A program made the translations under genes and the position numbers. A model generated the notes under the pieces. The model made no database searches. It was given only the letters and a program-made list of their open reading frames with translations, and was not told the origin of the DNA. Below, in pieces: positions 43,851 to 53,275 of a stretch of 64,000 bases of DNA. Origin of the DNA: Pseudomonas sp. MM213 (GTDB taxonomy: Bacteria > Pseudomonadota > Gammaproteobacteria > Pseudomonadales > Pseudomonadaceae); the NCBI RefSeq assembly GCF_020423045.1, contig NZ_CP081943.1, positions 3,162,001-3,226,000 on the forward strand, read 5' to 3'. Each line of letters begins with the position of its first letter. Within the stretch, counting starts at the first letter, position 1.

Positions 43851-44228
43851 ATGTCCTTGATCAACGAATATCGTGCCACCGAAGAAGCTATCAAAGAGCT
43901 GCAAGCCCGTTTGAAGAACCTGTCCCAAGACGACAAACTGCAAACCGAGCTGGAATTCGAAGGCAAACTGCGCACCCTGATGGGCGAATACTCCAAGTCC
44001 CTGCGTGACATCATTGCGCTGTTGGATCCAGAATCCAAAACCAAAGCACCACGCGGCGGCGCAGTAAAAACTACTGGCACCAAGCGTGCTCGCAAAGTTA
44101 AACAATACAAAAACCCGCACAACGGCGAAGTCATCGAAACCAAAGGTGGCAACCACAAAACTCTGAAAGAGTGGAAAGCCAAGTGGGGCGGCGACGTGGT
44201 TGAAGGCTGGGCTACCCTGCTGGGCTAA
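43851..44228 (+). CDS. mvaT: MvaT/H-NS-family xenogeneic silencer
   Basis: A 125-residue nucleoid protein. An N-terminal coiled coil (EYRATEEAIKELQARLKNLSQDDKLQTELEFEGKLRTLM) oligomerises along DNA. The C-terminal AT-minor-groove domain shows KQYKNPHNGEVIETKGGNHKTLKEWK. It silences A/T-rich foreign DNA and many accessory genes. The A/T-richer Tc toxin locus at 53-63 kb is the kind of region it would repress; this is inference. The paralogue MvaU/MvaV is not in the window. Single gene, strong terminator after it. Confidence 0.95.
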   Translation: MSLINEYRATEEAIKELQARLKNLSQDDKLQTELEFEGKLRTLMGEYSKSLRDIIALLDPESKTKAPRGGAVKTTGTKRARKVKQYKNPHNGEVIETKGGNHKTLKEWKAKWGGDVVEGWATLLG

Positions 44229-44268
44229 GCCGCAAAGCTTGTCGCAGACCCATCCGCGACAAAAAAGA

Positions 44269-44293
44269 ACGCCAGCAATCGCTGGCGTTTTTT
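44269..44293. terminator. Bidirectional terminator between mvaT and sbcB
   Basis: AACGCCAGC / GCTGGCGTT stem with loop AATC, T7 after it on the plus strand and A6 before it. It can serve both convergent genes. Confidence 0.9.
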
Positions 44294-44327
44294 TATGCCC
44301 GAGATTCAGGCCCGTGCATTTTCATTT

Positions 44328-45758
44328 TCAAAGATTCAAACGTTTGCGCAATGCCTGGACATAATTGTTCCACTCATTGAGCACCTCTTGCTGGAATGGC
44401 GTCGCAGTAATGTTCAATTGGGCTGCAGCTTCTACAAATGCTTCCAGGGTATTGGGTGCCCCGCACTCGGGCGCTGACAAACGTTGCTGACAGAATACTC
44501 GCCAGCGTTCTTGCTCTTCGAAACTCAACGTTTCGGGAAAGTTACGTGCGCGATATCGAAACAATAATTCAGGCAAACGTTCATCATCGAAAGGCCATTG
44601 CTCTTGCGCTAATTGCGCCGGGTCAGCCGCCCGGACTTGCTCACAAAGACGCCGGTCCCGATCACCGATAAAACCATCGTATAACTGTTGTTCAGGGTCT
44701 TGGCTCTGGGCGAAATCCTCTCGGGCATAAATGGCCTGAACTTTATCTCGCCAAATTGTTTGTGCGGCACTTAGTCGCAGCGTGCGTTCCTGATAAAGCG
44801 CCATATCCAGCCCCAGTCGTTGCTGATCATCGGGACGAAGCACCGACAACGGCGCCACCACCGGGCATTTGTTGATGTGGATGAGTTTGAGCGGCACCGG
44901 CAGTTCGCCTTCGGCCAGTTCATCGCGACGGGTATACAAACGCTGGCGCAAGGTCTCGGCATCCAGGTCGAGCAACCCCTGGGGATCCAGATGCAGGTCA
45001 CAGACAATCAGCGCGTTCTTGTTGCGCGGATGCCAGGCCAGCGGCAACACCACGCCGACATAACTGCGTGCCGCCGAAAAACGCCCGGAAATGTGCACCA
45101 TCGGCTGCAACAGCCGAATCTGATCCATCACCTTTTGTTTGCTGCGCAACTGAAACAGCCAGTCGTAGAGCTTCGGCTGTTTTTCCCGGATCAGACGTGC
45201 CAGTGCGATAGTCGCGCGAACGTCCGACAGCGCTTCGTGAGCATTACCGTGATCGATACCGTTGGCGGCGGTCAGGCGTTCGAGCTTGAGCGTCACCCGT
45301 CCTTCGTCGTCCGTCGGCCAAACCAGGCCATCGGGCCGCAAGGCATACGCCGCACGCACCACATCGATCAGGTCCCAGCGACTGTTACCGCCCTGCCACT
45401 CGCGGGCATAGGGGTCGAAGAAATTTCGGTACAGGCTGTAACGAGTCATCTCGTCGTCGAAACGCAAGGTGTTGTAACCCGCGCCACAAGTGCCCGGTGC
45501 CGCCAGTTGCGCGTGTACCCGAGTCATGAAATCGGCTTCGCTCAAACCGTGTTCGCTCAGTTGGCCCGGCGTGATGCCGGTGATCGCGCAGGCCGCCGGA
45601 TGCGGCAGGATGTCTTCACTGGGCTGGCAATAAAGATTGACCGGCTCGTCTATGACATTGAGATCAAAGTCAGTGCGCAGCCCCGCCACTTGCAGTGGAC
45701 GGTCGCAACGCGGGTTGATGCCGGTGGTTTCATAGTCGTACCAGAAGATCGAGGTCAC
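44328..45758 (-). CDS. sbcB: Exodeoxyribonuclease I
   Basis: 3'-5' single-strand DNA exonuclease of the DEDDh family, 476 residues. Exo I motif FWYDYETTG (Asp, Glu), a middle GYNTLRFDDEMTRY, and the exo III motif HEALSDVRATIALARL (His, Asp) supply the active site. A SH3-like and a helical C-terminal domain follow. The start is GTG 45758 with AGGA seven bases upstream. It acts in recombination and mismatch repair. Between mvaT and the MoxR operon, as in P. aeruginosa PA4316 (from memory). Confidence 0.95.
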   Translation of the reverse strand: MTSIFWYDYETTGINPRCDRPLQVAGLRTDFDLNVIDEPVNLYCQPSEDILPHPAACAITGITPGQLSEHGLSEADFMTRVHAQLAAPGTCGAGYNTLRFDDEMTRYSLYRNFFDPYAREWQGGNSRWDLIDVVRAAYALRPDGLVWPTDDEGRVTLKLERLTAANGIDHGNAHEALSDVRATIALARLIREKQPKLYDWLFQLRSKQKVMDQIRLLQPMVHISGRFSAARSYVGVVLPLAWHPRNKNALIVCDLHLDPQGLLDLDAETLRQRLYTRRDELAEGELPVPLKLIHINKCPVVAPLSVLRPDDQQRLGLDMALYQERTLRLSAAQTIWRDKVQAIYAREDFAQSQDPEQQLYDGFIGDRDRRLCEQVRAADPAQLAQEQWPFDDERLPELLFRYRARNFPETLSFEEQERWRVFCQQRLSAPECGAPNTLEAFVEAAAQLNITATPFQQEVLNEWNNYVQALRKRLNL

Positions 45759-45942
45759 GGGCTATTCCTGAACTGAAGATCGGCGAAGTCTAGGCGTTCA
45801 CATCCCGCCCCGGCCAGTAATCTTGCATTCAATCACCTCTGACCACGCACCGTGCAATACATAGTTATGTCGTTTCCCCCCTTGAGGCTGCTAGCATCGG
45901 ACGCACAGAGAATCCCGATCAGGCCACATCATCAGGTTGCCC

Positions 45943-46668
45943 ATGCTCGAGACCACAGCACTGCAAAGGAAAGCGACGCTGTCCCCGCCACTGGATACGC
46001 GGTATCAGGTTGAAACGCCGGAAGGCATCGACTTGCCACTGCGCCCGGCCGGGTTGATGGTCCGTGCGCTGGCGTTCTCCATCGACCTCGGGCTGCGCGG
46101 GCTGATTCTGGGTCTGCTGTTTATCGTCCTCGCGTTTCTGGGAAAACTCGGCGCCGGGCTGGGCTCGATCCTGCTGTTCGCAGTGAGCTGGTGGTACATG
46201 GTGTTGTTCGAAGTGCTCAATCAGGGACGCTCGCCGGGCAAGCAATGGATGGGCCTGCGGGTGGTGCAGGATGACGGCACGCCGATCGGCTGGTCCGCTT
46301 CGCTGTTGCGCAACCTGCTGCGATTTGTCGACCTGTTGCCGTTCGGCTATTTCCTCGGCGCCATCAGTTGCCTGCAACACCCCAGCTTCAAACGCCTCGG
46401 TGACCTGGCCGCCGGCACGCTGGTCATCTACCGCGAACAGCCGCTCACCCGACCGCAAGTACCCGACGCCGAACCGCGACGTCCGGCCTTCGCCATGACG
46501 CTGACCGAGCAACGCGCCATCCTCGGGTTTGCCGAACGCCAGGGTGAACTCTCCGAAGCTCGGGTCAATGAACTTGCCTCTATCCTCGCCCAACCGTTGA
46601 ACGTCCCTGCGCCACGAGCGGTGGCGGAACTCAACGGCATCGCCCGCGGCTTGTTGGGCCCCGCATGA
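45943..46668 (+). CDS. RDD family membrane protein, first gene of the MoxR operon
   Basis: A 241-residue protein. The RDD domain starts LPLRPAGLMVRALAFSIDLGLRGLILGL, with helices at ~45-75, ~85-115 and ~145-165, and carries GRSPGKQWMGLRVVQDDG. The C-terminal ~70 residues are soluble. ATG 45943 is preferred to the upstream TTG. It heads a six-gene chain with 4-14 bp overlaps ending at the DUF58 gene. RDD proteins often accompany MoxR operons. Confidence 0.85.
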   Translation: MLETTALQRKATLSPPLDTRYQVETPEGIDLPLRPAGLMVRALAFSIDLGLRGLILGLLFIVLAFLGKLGAGLGSILLFAVSWWYMVLFEVLNQGRSPGKQWMGLRVVQDDGTPIGWSASLLRNLLRFVDLLPFGYFLGAISCLQHPSFKRLGDLAAGTLVIYREQPLTRPQVPDAEPRRPAFAMTLTEQRAILGFAERQGELSEARVNELASILAQPLNVPAPRAVAELNGIARGLLGPA

Positions 46669-47642
46669 AGCAAAGTCTTTTCGAGAATCGCCACAAGGCT
46701 GAATGGGCGCAGTTTTCCCTCATCCTCGACAGTCTGGAGCGCAATAAAGACACCTCACGTGTCGCCAGTTTTGCGAAAGACTATCGCCGGCTCTGCCAGC
46801 ACCTGGCACTGGCTCAGGAGCGTGGATACAGCAGTTTCCTGATCGACTCGTTGCAGCAACAGGTCCTGCGCGGGCATCAACAACTTTATCGACATCGCAG
46901 CCGCCTGGGTGCCAATGTGCTCGGCTTCATCCTCGCGGATTTTCCGCGGCTGGTGCGCGAACAGTGGCGCTTCGTGCTGGCCGCCAGCCTGATGTTTTTT
47001 GGCAGCCTGATCGGCTTCGCACTGTTGGTGTATCTGTTCCCGGACCTGGTCTACAACCTGATCCCGGCACAACAGGTCAGCGACATGCAAAGCATGTACG
47101 ACCCCAGCTCCGGACACCTGGGTCGCTCCGCGGAACGGGCGGCCAGTGAAGACTGGGTGATGTTCGGCTTCTACATCATGCACAACATCGGCATCGCTTT
47201 TCAGACGTTCGCCAGCGGTTTGCTGTTTGGCCTGGGCAGCGCGTTTTTCCTGTTCTTCAATGGCTTGATGATCGGCGCGGTGGCCGGGCACCTGACGCAG
47301 ATCGGCTACGGGCAAACCTTCTGGTCGTTCGTGATCGGCCACGGTGCTTTCGAACTCAGCGCCATTGCCCTGGCGGGTGCCGCCGGCCTGCAACTGGGCT
47401 GGGCATTGATCGCACCGGGGCGCCAGCCACGCGCCGAAGCGTTGCGAGTCGCGGCGCGCAAAAGCGTATTACTGATTTGCGGGGTCATGCTGTTTCTGTT
47501 GATCGCTGCATTTATCGAAGCCTACTGGTCATCCATGACCGGGCCGGCGCCGATGACCAAGTATCTGGTCGGCGCGATGCTGTGGTTTTTGGTAGCAATG
47601 TATCTGCTGTTTGCCGGACGGACTCGTCATGCGCCTGAGTGA
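46665..47642 (+). CDS. SpoIIM-like (stage II sporulation M) family membrane protein
   Basis: A 325-residue protein. Residues ~1-100 are soluble helices (MKQSLFENRHKAEWAQFSLILDSLERNK). Then come five membrane helices, with DWVMFGFYIMHNIGIAFQTFASGLLFGLGSAFFLFFNGLMIGAVAGHL as the conserved core. SpoIIM in Bacillus acts in engulfment; in Gram-negatives the family occurs in MoxR operons with unknown role. The start overlaps the RDD stop by 4 bp. Confidence 0.82.
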   Translation: MKQSLFENRHKAEWAQFSLILDSLERNKDTSRVASFAKDYRRLCQHLALAQERGYSSFLIDSLQQQVLRGHQQLYRHRSRLGANVLGFILADFPRLVREQWRFVLAASLMFFGSLIGFALLVYLFPDLVYNLIPAQQVSDMQSMYDPSSGHLGRSAERAASEDWVMFGFYIMHNIGIAFQTFASGLLFGLGSAFFLFFNGLMIGAVAGHLTQIGYGQTFWSFVIGHGAFELSAIALAGAAGLQLGWALIAPGRQPRAEALRVAARKSVLLICGVMLFLLIAAFIEAYWSSMTGPAPMTKYLVGAMLWFLVAMYLLFAGRTRHAPE

Positions 47643-49176
47643 CGCGACCGTGGTGATCCGCCCTCGAGCAACCTGGGAAGCCATGGACCTCGGCGTCCTG
47701 CTGAGCCAGCGGCACCGACGCCTGTTGATGACCAGTTGGGCCATCGTGACCTTGCCGGTTTTCGCCTTGCTCACCTTGTTGTTGTGGGATTCACCGTCCC
47801 TCGCCGCTTTCATTTTCTGGTGGCTGAAACCGGCGTTCGAACGCCTGCCACTGTACATCCTGTCCAAAGCCATGTTCGGTGAAACGCCCACTTTGAAACA
47901 GGCGCTGCGCCAATGGCCGAGATTGCTCAAGCCACAATTGCTCGCCAGCCTCACCTGGCGACGCTTGAGTCTGAGTCGCAGTTTCCTGATGCCGGTGGTG
48001 CAACTCGAAGGCCTGAGTGGGCAAGCGCGGCAGCAGCGCTTGCAGGTACTGTTGCAACGCGACAGCGGCGCGGCGCGCTGGCTGACGATCATCGGCGTGC
48101 ATCTGGAAAGTGCACTGTGGGTCGGCCTGATGGTGCTGTTTTATCTGTTCCTGCCGCAACAGGTTGAACTCGACTGGAGCTGGCAGACGCTGCTGTCCGC
48201 CGCCACACAAGACTGGCGCTGGCTGGAACACCTGACCAACGTGTTTTACGTGTTGGTGCTCGTGGTGTGGGAACCGGTTTACGTGGCCTGCGGCTTCAGC
48301 CTTTATCTGAACCGGCGCACGGTGCTGGAGGCCTGGGATATCGAGCTGGTGTTCCGTCGTCTGCGCCAACGCTTGAGCAGTACCGCCGTCACCCTGCTGC
48401 TGGCGGCATTTTTGCTGATGCCAGCGGCGCAAACCGTGTGGGCCGCCGAGCCCGCGATCTCACCGGACAGCCCGCGTCTGCTGGACCAGCCTCTGACCAG
48501 CCAGGCGTCCCGGGACAGCATCAAGGCGATCCTCGATCAGCCGCCATTCAAGAACAAGGAAACGGTCACCCGCTATCGTTTTGGCGGCGAAGACAAACCC
48601 GCCGCCGAAACACCGGACGATGGCAAGGCCCCCGAGTGGCTGAAGGCGCTGCTCAAGTTGCTGGATAACCAGCGTTTCGGTGCATTGGCCACCCTGATTG
48701 AAGTGCTGCTGTGGGGTACGGTGATCGGGGTCATCAGTTTGTTGATCTGGCGTTACCGCGACTGGTTGCAGGCGTTCGTCAGTCGCCGACCGAGGTTGCC
48801 GCGCAAAGTTGCACGGCCGCTGCCACAGCAAGCATTCGGCCTGGATCTCAACCGTGAAACCCTGCCTGCCGACATCGCCGCCAGTGCGGAAAGCCTCTGG
48901 CAAACCAACCCGCGTGAAGCTCTCGGATTGCTTTATCGCGCCCTGCTCAGTCACTTGCTGCACGACTACAACATGGCGCTGAAACCGGCCGACACCGAGG
49001 GGGAGGTGCTGGAGCGCGTTGAACACCTGCAGCAACCCGCGCTGCTGACTTTCAGCAAAAAACTGACGGGGCACTGGCAGAACATGGCCTACGGGCATCG
49101 CCTGCCCCCCGCGCAGGTGCAACAGGAACTCTGTGATGGCTGGCGGGCGCTGTTCGGCCCGGGAGCGGCGCATTGA
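47629..49176 (+). CDS. DUF4129 membrane protein
   Basis: A 515-residue protein. Helices near residues 32-60, ~155-175 and ~255-275 are followed by a soluble periplasmic or cytoplasmic stretch (AEPAISPDSPRLLDQPLTSQ). Another helix follows (~348-375), and then the C-terminal DUF4129 segment, with SLWQTNPREALGLLYRALLSHL. DUF4129 is often joined to transglutaminase-like proteins in MoxR clusters; no transglutaminase domain is present. ATG 47629 overlaps the SpoIIM gene by 14 bp; TTG 47611 is another in-frame option. Confidence 0.8.
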   Translation: MRLSDATVVIRPRATWEAMDLGVLLSQRHRRLLMTSWAIVTLPVFALLTLLLWDSPSLAAFIFWWLKPAFERLPLYILSKAMFGETPTLKQALRQWPRLLKPQLLASLTWRRLSLSRSFLMPVVQLEGLSGQARQQRLQVLLQRDSGAARWLTIIGVHLESALWVGLMVLFYLFLPQQVELDWSWQTLLSAATQDWRWLEHLTNVFYVLVLVVWEPVYVACGFSLYLNRRTVLEAWDIELVFRRLRQRLSSTAVTLLLAAFLLMPAAQTVWAAEPAISPDSPRLLDQPLTSQASRDSIKAILDQPPFKNKETVTRYRFGGEDKPAAETPDDGKAPEWLKALLKLLDNQRFGALATLIEVLLWGTVIGVISLLIWRYRDWLQAFVSRRPRLPRKVARPLPQQAFGLDLNRETLPADIAASAESLWQTNPREALGLLYRALLSHLLHDYNMALKPADTEGEVLERVEHLQQPALLTFSKKLTGHWQNMAYGHRLPPAQVQQELCDGWRALFGPGAAH

Positions 49177-50336
49177 ACCGGCGTCTCTGGCTGGCGGTCG
49201 GCGTGTTCATCGCGGTGCTATTGGCTGCGCTGAGTGTTTATCTGTTCTTCAAGGCAACGCCCTATCAGGCAGACATCGATCACGGCCCTTCGCCCGAAGC
49301 CCAGGCCAACCCTTATCTGGCCGCCGAACACTTCCTGCGCAAACAGGGCCTGACCGTCGGCCATGCCAACAGCCTCGACGTGCTGCCGACGCTGGACCCG
49401 CGCCAGCACAGCCTTTTGTTGCTCGGCGACCGGCAAAACATGACGCCACGGCAGATTGACCAAGTGATGAACTGGACCCGCGCCGGTGGGCGCCTGTTGT
49501 TCATCGCCGAATCACTGTGGGATGAAAAAACCGGCCAAAGCAATGACCTGCTGCTCGACCGGGTGCAGGTGCACCAGTCACTGAGCAAAGACCTCAAGGA
49601 CCCGCCACCCGCTACCGGTGAGGATCCTTACCCCAACCTGACCAAACTGTATCTTGAGGATGAAGACGCCCCGGCCTACGCCACCTTCGATACCGCGTTC
49701 CATCTCGAAGACCCGAACAATCTCGCGCAAGCCTGGGCCAACAGCGGCAAGGCCACGCACATGATGCAACTCAACCAAGGGCTCGGCTCGATCATCGTGG
49801 TCACCGACGCCGACCTGTGGAAAACCCCGGCCATCGACCAGTACGACAATGCCTGGCTGCTCTGGTACCTGACCGCGGACACCCAGGTGACGCTGCTGTT
49901 CAACACCGATCACGACAGCCTGCCGACCTTGTTGCTGCGCTATTTCCCTCAGGCATTGGTCGCGCTCATCGCCCTGATCGGCCTTGGCCTCTGGCATGTC
50001 GGTGTGCGCCACGGTCCATTGATTGAACCGGCGCCGAGAGCCCGTCGACAACTTCAGGAACACCTGCGTGCCAGCGCCGATTTCATCTTGCGCCGCAGCG
50101 GTCAGGACAGTCTGCTGCAAGCCTTGCAACAAGACATCCTGCGCCGGGTACGGCGTCGTCATCCCGGTTTTGATCAACTCGGCGTCGCCGAACAATGGCT
50201 GGTGCTCGCACGCCTGACCGGCCAACCCACACGCGCTATCAGCCAGGCCATGAGCCCACGACCGAAGCAACGACTGTCCAGCGTTGAATTCAGCCGTCAG
50301 GTCGCCCACCTGCAAACCTTGAGGAACGCCTTATGA
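49173..50336 (+). CDS. DUF4350 membrane protein
   Basis: A 387-residue protein. One N-terminal helix (WLAVGVFIAVLLAALSVYLFF) places the following domain outside. The domain has a Rossmann-like DUF4350 core (EHFLRKQGLTVGHANSLDVL, LLLLGDRQNMTPRQIDQVMNW). A second helix follows (YFPQALVALIALIGLGLWHV), then a cytoplasmic C-terminus of ~110 residues. The TTG start is supported by GGAG seven bases upstream and by the 4-bp overlap (TTGA) with the previous gene. Confidence 0.82.
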   Translation: MNRRLWLAVGVFIAVLLAALSVYLFFKATPYQADIDHGPSPEAQANPYLAAEHFLRKQGLTVGHANSLDVLPTLDPRQHSLLLLGDRQNMTPRQIDQVMNWTRAGGRLLFIAESLWDEKTGQSNDLLLDRVQVHQSLSKDLKDPPPATGEDPYPNLTKLYLEDEDAPAYATFDTAFHLEDPNNLAQAWANSGKATHMMQLNQGLGSIIVVTDADLWKTPAIDQYDNAWLLWYLTADTQVTLLFNTDHDSLPTLLLRYFPQALVALIALIGLGLWHVGVRHGPLIEPAPRARRQLQEHLRASADFILRRSGQDSLLQALQQDILRRVRRRHPGFDQLGVAEQWLVLARLTGQPTRAISQAMSPRPKQRLSSVEFSRQVAHLQTLRNAL

Positions 50337-51334
50337 GTGAACAGATCGAGCCCGGCGCGCCTAGCCATGCCGAGCAGCAACGCCAGCGCGCCAGTTATCT
50401 GGCCCAAGCGATAAGAGTTGAATTGCAAAAAGCCGTGATCGGCCAGAACACGGTGATCGATGACGTACTCACCGCGTTGATTGCCGGCGGTCATGTGCTG
50501 CTCGAAGGCGTGCCGGGGCTGGGCAAGACCTTGTTGGTGCGCGCCCTCGCCCGCTGCTTCGGTGGCGAATTCGCGCGCATTCAGTTCACCCCGGACCTGA
50601 TGCCCAGCGACGTCACCGGCCACGCGGTGTACGACCTGCAAACCGAGCAATTCAAACTGCGCAAAGGGCCGTTGTTCACCAACCTGTTGCTCGCCGACGA
50701 AATCAACCGCGCCCCGGCGAAAACCCAGGCGGCGCTGCTCGAAGCCATGCAGGAACGGCAAGTCACCCTCGAAGGCCGCGCCCTGCCCATCGCGCAACCG
50801 TTCATGGTGCTCGCCACGCAAAACCCCATCGAACAGGAAGGCACTTACCCGCTGCCCGAAGCCGAGCTCGACCGCTTCATGCTCAAGGTGCGCATGGATT
50901 ACCCCGACGCCGAACAAGAGCTGAACATGGTGCGTCAGGTCAGCCGTTCGACCCGGGCCGACATGCTCGATGTGCAACCACTGCGCACCGTGTTGCAAGC
51001 CAAGGACGTGCTGGCCTTGCAACGCATCGCCAGTGATTTGCCGCTGGACGATCAGGTCCTCGACTACGCCGTGCGCCTGGCCCGCACCACCCGCAGCTGG
51101 CCCGGCCTGACCCTCGGCGCCGGGCCTCGGGCGTCCATCGCGCTGGTGCGCTGCGCTCGGGCACGGGCCTTGTTGCGCGGCGGTGAGTTCGTGATTCCGG
51201 ATGACATCAAGGGCTGCGCGCTGGCGGTGTTGCGCCATCGCGTACGCATCGCACCGGAGCTGGATATCGAAGGGCTGGAGGTCGATCACGTGCTGCGGCA
51301 ACTGCTCGATCAAGTGCCGGCGCCACGTCTGTGA
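50333..51334 (+). CDS. MoxR-family AAA+ ATPase
   Basis: A 333-residue chaperone-like AAA+ ATPase. Walker A is GVPGLGKTLLVRAL, Walker B is LLLADEINRAP, and sensor 1 is MVLATQNPIEQEGTYPLPEAELDRF. MoxR proteins remodel or insert cofactors into partners bearing VWA or DUF58 domains; the DUF58 gene is next, its likely partner. ATGA overlaps on both sides. Confidence 0.93.
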   Translation: MSEQIEPGAPSHAEQQRQRASYLAQAIRVELQKAVIGQNTVIDDVLTALIAGGHVLLEGVPGLGKTLLVRALARCFGGEFARIQFTPDLMPSDVTGHAVYDLQTEQFKLRKGPLFTNLLLADEINRAPAKTQAALLEAMQERQVTLEGRALPIAQPFMVLATQNPIEQEGTYPLPEAELDRFMLKVRMDYPDAEQELNMVRQVSRSTRADMLDVQPLRTVLQAKDVLALQRIASDLPLDDQVLDYAVRLARTTRSWPGLTLGAGPRASIALVRCARARALLRGGEFVIPDDIKGCALAVLRHRVRIAPELDIEGLEVDHVLRQLLDQVPAPRL

Positions 51335-52662
51335 AACCCTCGCGCCTGCTGCTGATCTGGCTCGCAATCCTGCTGGCCATCGGCATCGTGCTGGGCACCT
51401 TGCGCGCACTGGACATTGCGCTGCCCTCAAGCCTGTTGTCGATCCAATGGGGTTTATTGCTGGCGCTACTGGCCCTGGCAATACTCGATGCTGCCCGCCT
51501 CACACGCCTGCACTCGCCCCGGATAACACGACAAATGCCCGGCAGCCTGGCCCTCGGTCGCTGGAGCGAAGTCCGACTGGACGTTGAGCACAACTTTCCC
51601 CAACCACTGACGGTCCAGATTTTCGACCACGTCCCCGACGGCCTGAACTTCGAAAACCTCCCCCTGTCAGTCGAACTTCAGCCCGGTCAGCACAGCCAGG
51701 TCGGCTATCGCCTGCGCCCGCTCAAACGTGGCCACTTCAGCTTCGATCACTGCGAAATCAACCTGCCCAGCCCATTGGGCCTGTGGTCCGGCAAACGGCT
51801 TCTGAGCGTCACCGACCACACCCGCGTCTACCCCGACTTCGCCCGCCTCTACGGCGGCCAACTGCTGGCGGTGGACAACTGGCTCAGCCAGCTCGGCGTA
51901 CGCCAACGACAACGACGTGGCCTGGGTATGGAGTTTCATCAGCTACGGGAATTTCGCGAAGGCGACAGCCTGCGCCAGATCGACTGGAAAGCCACCGCCC
52001 GGCAACGCACACCGATTGCCCGGGAGTATCAGGATGAGCGCGACCAACAGATTATCTTCATGCTCGATTGCGGAAGGCACATGCGCAGTCACGACGGCGA
52101 GCTGGCGCATTTCGATCATGCGCTGAATGCGTGCCTGCTGTTGAGTTACGTGGCGTTGCGCCAGGGTGATGCGGTGGGTCTGAGCACCTTTGCCAGCGAT
52201 CAACCGCGTTATCTCGCACCGGTTAAAGGGGCCGGTCAGCTCAACGTATTGCTCAACACGGTCTACGACCTGAACAGCACTCAACGCAGCGCTGACTATC
52301 AGGCCGCTGCTACTCAACTGCTGGCCCGACAGAAACGCCGGTCTCTGGTGGTGGTAGTGACCAACCTGCGGGACGAAGACGACGAAGAATTACTCACCGC
52401 CGTAAATCGCCTGGGCAAGCAGCATCGAGTGTTGGTCGCCAGCCTCAGGGAAGACGTGCTCGACACGCTGCGCCAGTCACCGGTGCAAACGTTGAACGAA
52501 GCGCTGACGTATTGCGGGACTGTGGATTACTTGAATGCGCGGGCCGCACTCCATGAACGGTTGGACGCTCATGGAGTGCCGGTGGTGGATGCGCTGCCCG
52601 GTGAACTGGGGGCGGCGTTGGTAACGCGTTACATGAGCTGGAAAAAAGCAGGGATGAGTTAA
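51331..52662 (+). CDS. DUF58 (VWA-like) membrane-associated protein
   Basis: A 443-residue protein. Two N-terminal helices (LLLIWLAILLAIGIVLGTL and LLSIQWGLLLALLALAILDAARL), then an Ig-like stretch, then the DUF58/VWA-like domain with the signature DSLRQIDWKATARQRTPIAREYQDERDQQIIFMLDCGRHM (MIDAS-like Asp and Ser/Thr region altered). Last gene of the operon, GTG start overlapping moxR by 4 bp. A function in envelope stress or cell-wall maintenance is only inferred from other MoxR-DUF58 systems. No terminator seen in the 61-bp gap to the convergent gene. Confidence 0.88.
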   Translation: MKPSRLLLIWLAILLAIGIVLGTLRALDIALPSSLLSIQWGLLLALLALAILDAARLTRLHSPRITRQMPGSLALGRWSEVRLDVEHNFPQPLTVQIFDHVPDGLNFENLPLSVELQPGQHSQVGYRLRPLKRGHFSFDHCEINLPSPLGLWSGKRLLSVTDHTRVYPDFARLYGGQLLAVDNWLSQLGVRQRQRRGLGMEFHQLREFREGDSLRQIDWKATARQRTPIAREYQDERDQQIIFMLDCGRHMRSHDGELAHFDHALNACLLLSYVALRQGDAVGLSTFASDQPRYLAPVKGAGQLNVLLNTVYDLNSTQRSADYQAAATQLLARQKRRSLVVVVTNLRDEDDEELLTAVNRLGKQHRVLVASLREDVLDTLRQSPVQTLNEALTYCGTVDYLNARAALHERLDAHGVPVVDALPGELGAALVTRYMSWKKAGMS

Positions 52663-52723
52663 CCGATTGTCACGCCCGCCCCATCCACTCGAACCCTAAC
52701 TCCTGCCGCCATCAACGATTGCG

Positions 52724-53275
52724 CTACACGCGAACTCCGGCTGGCACCTCATAATGCCTGTCGTCTAACTGGATGCTTTTCAACTTAAGCGGTACGAGAT
52801 GCAGGTCCACTCTGATGTCAGTCATGCGCAATCCCGACGAGCCACCTAAATCAGAGCCCTGCAGTTTCAGAGCAATATTCTTGTCGGCTGCCACCACACC
52901 CCTGATCCCATAAGAGGGATAGAGATTCCAGTCGGCTAGCGGCTGCCTGGTTTTTTTGCCGCTCAAATCAATAAAATCATTTTCCCCGGAAACGGTTTTA
53001 ATCTCCACCCCGGCGTTGTCGCCGTCCCCAAAATTTTCATACTGAAAGGAAATCTTATAGCTCGCCCCCTTCAGTTGTTCTTCAGTGAAGATCGCCGTCT
53101 CGAATGCCTGAGAAACACCAGCCTTCCGGTTCATTGTCAGATAGTTACCAAAAAAGGGATCCTCAAATGACACCGCGTTCCCGACGCCATCGTGCGCCCA
53201 GTGACTTTTCCACGTTGCTGGGAATCTGCCATCTTTAATCAGATTACGTCCCTGAATTTCGTCTTCGCTCATCAT
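52724..53275 (-). CDS. Hypothetical protein beside the Tc toxin genes, possible beta-sandwich
   Basis: A 183-residue protein without recognised domain. NLIKDGRFPATWKSHWAHDGVGNAVSFEDPFFG and the alternating hydrophobic pattern (YKISFQYENFGDGDNAGVEIK, ALKLQGSDLGG) suggest a carbohydrate-binding-type jelly roll, but this is a weak fold guess. No signal peptide. ATG 53275 (or 53272) follows AGGTGA; the longer frame to 53326 is not preferred. It is 89 bp downstream of the tcaB-like gene on the same strand and is likely co-transcribed. It could be a Tc accessory, a lectin-like helper or an unrelated protein. Confidence 0.55.
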   Translation of the reverse strand: MMSEDEIQGRNLIKDGRFPATWKSHWAHDGVGNAVSFEDPFFGNYLTMNRKAGVSQAFETAIFTEEQLKGASYKISFQYENFGDGDNAGVEIKTVSGENDFIDLSGKKTRQPLADWNLYPSYGIRGVVAADKNIALKLQGSDLGGSSGLRMTDIRVDLHLVPLKLKSIQLDDRHYEVPAGVRV

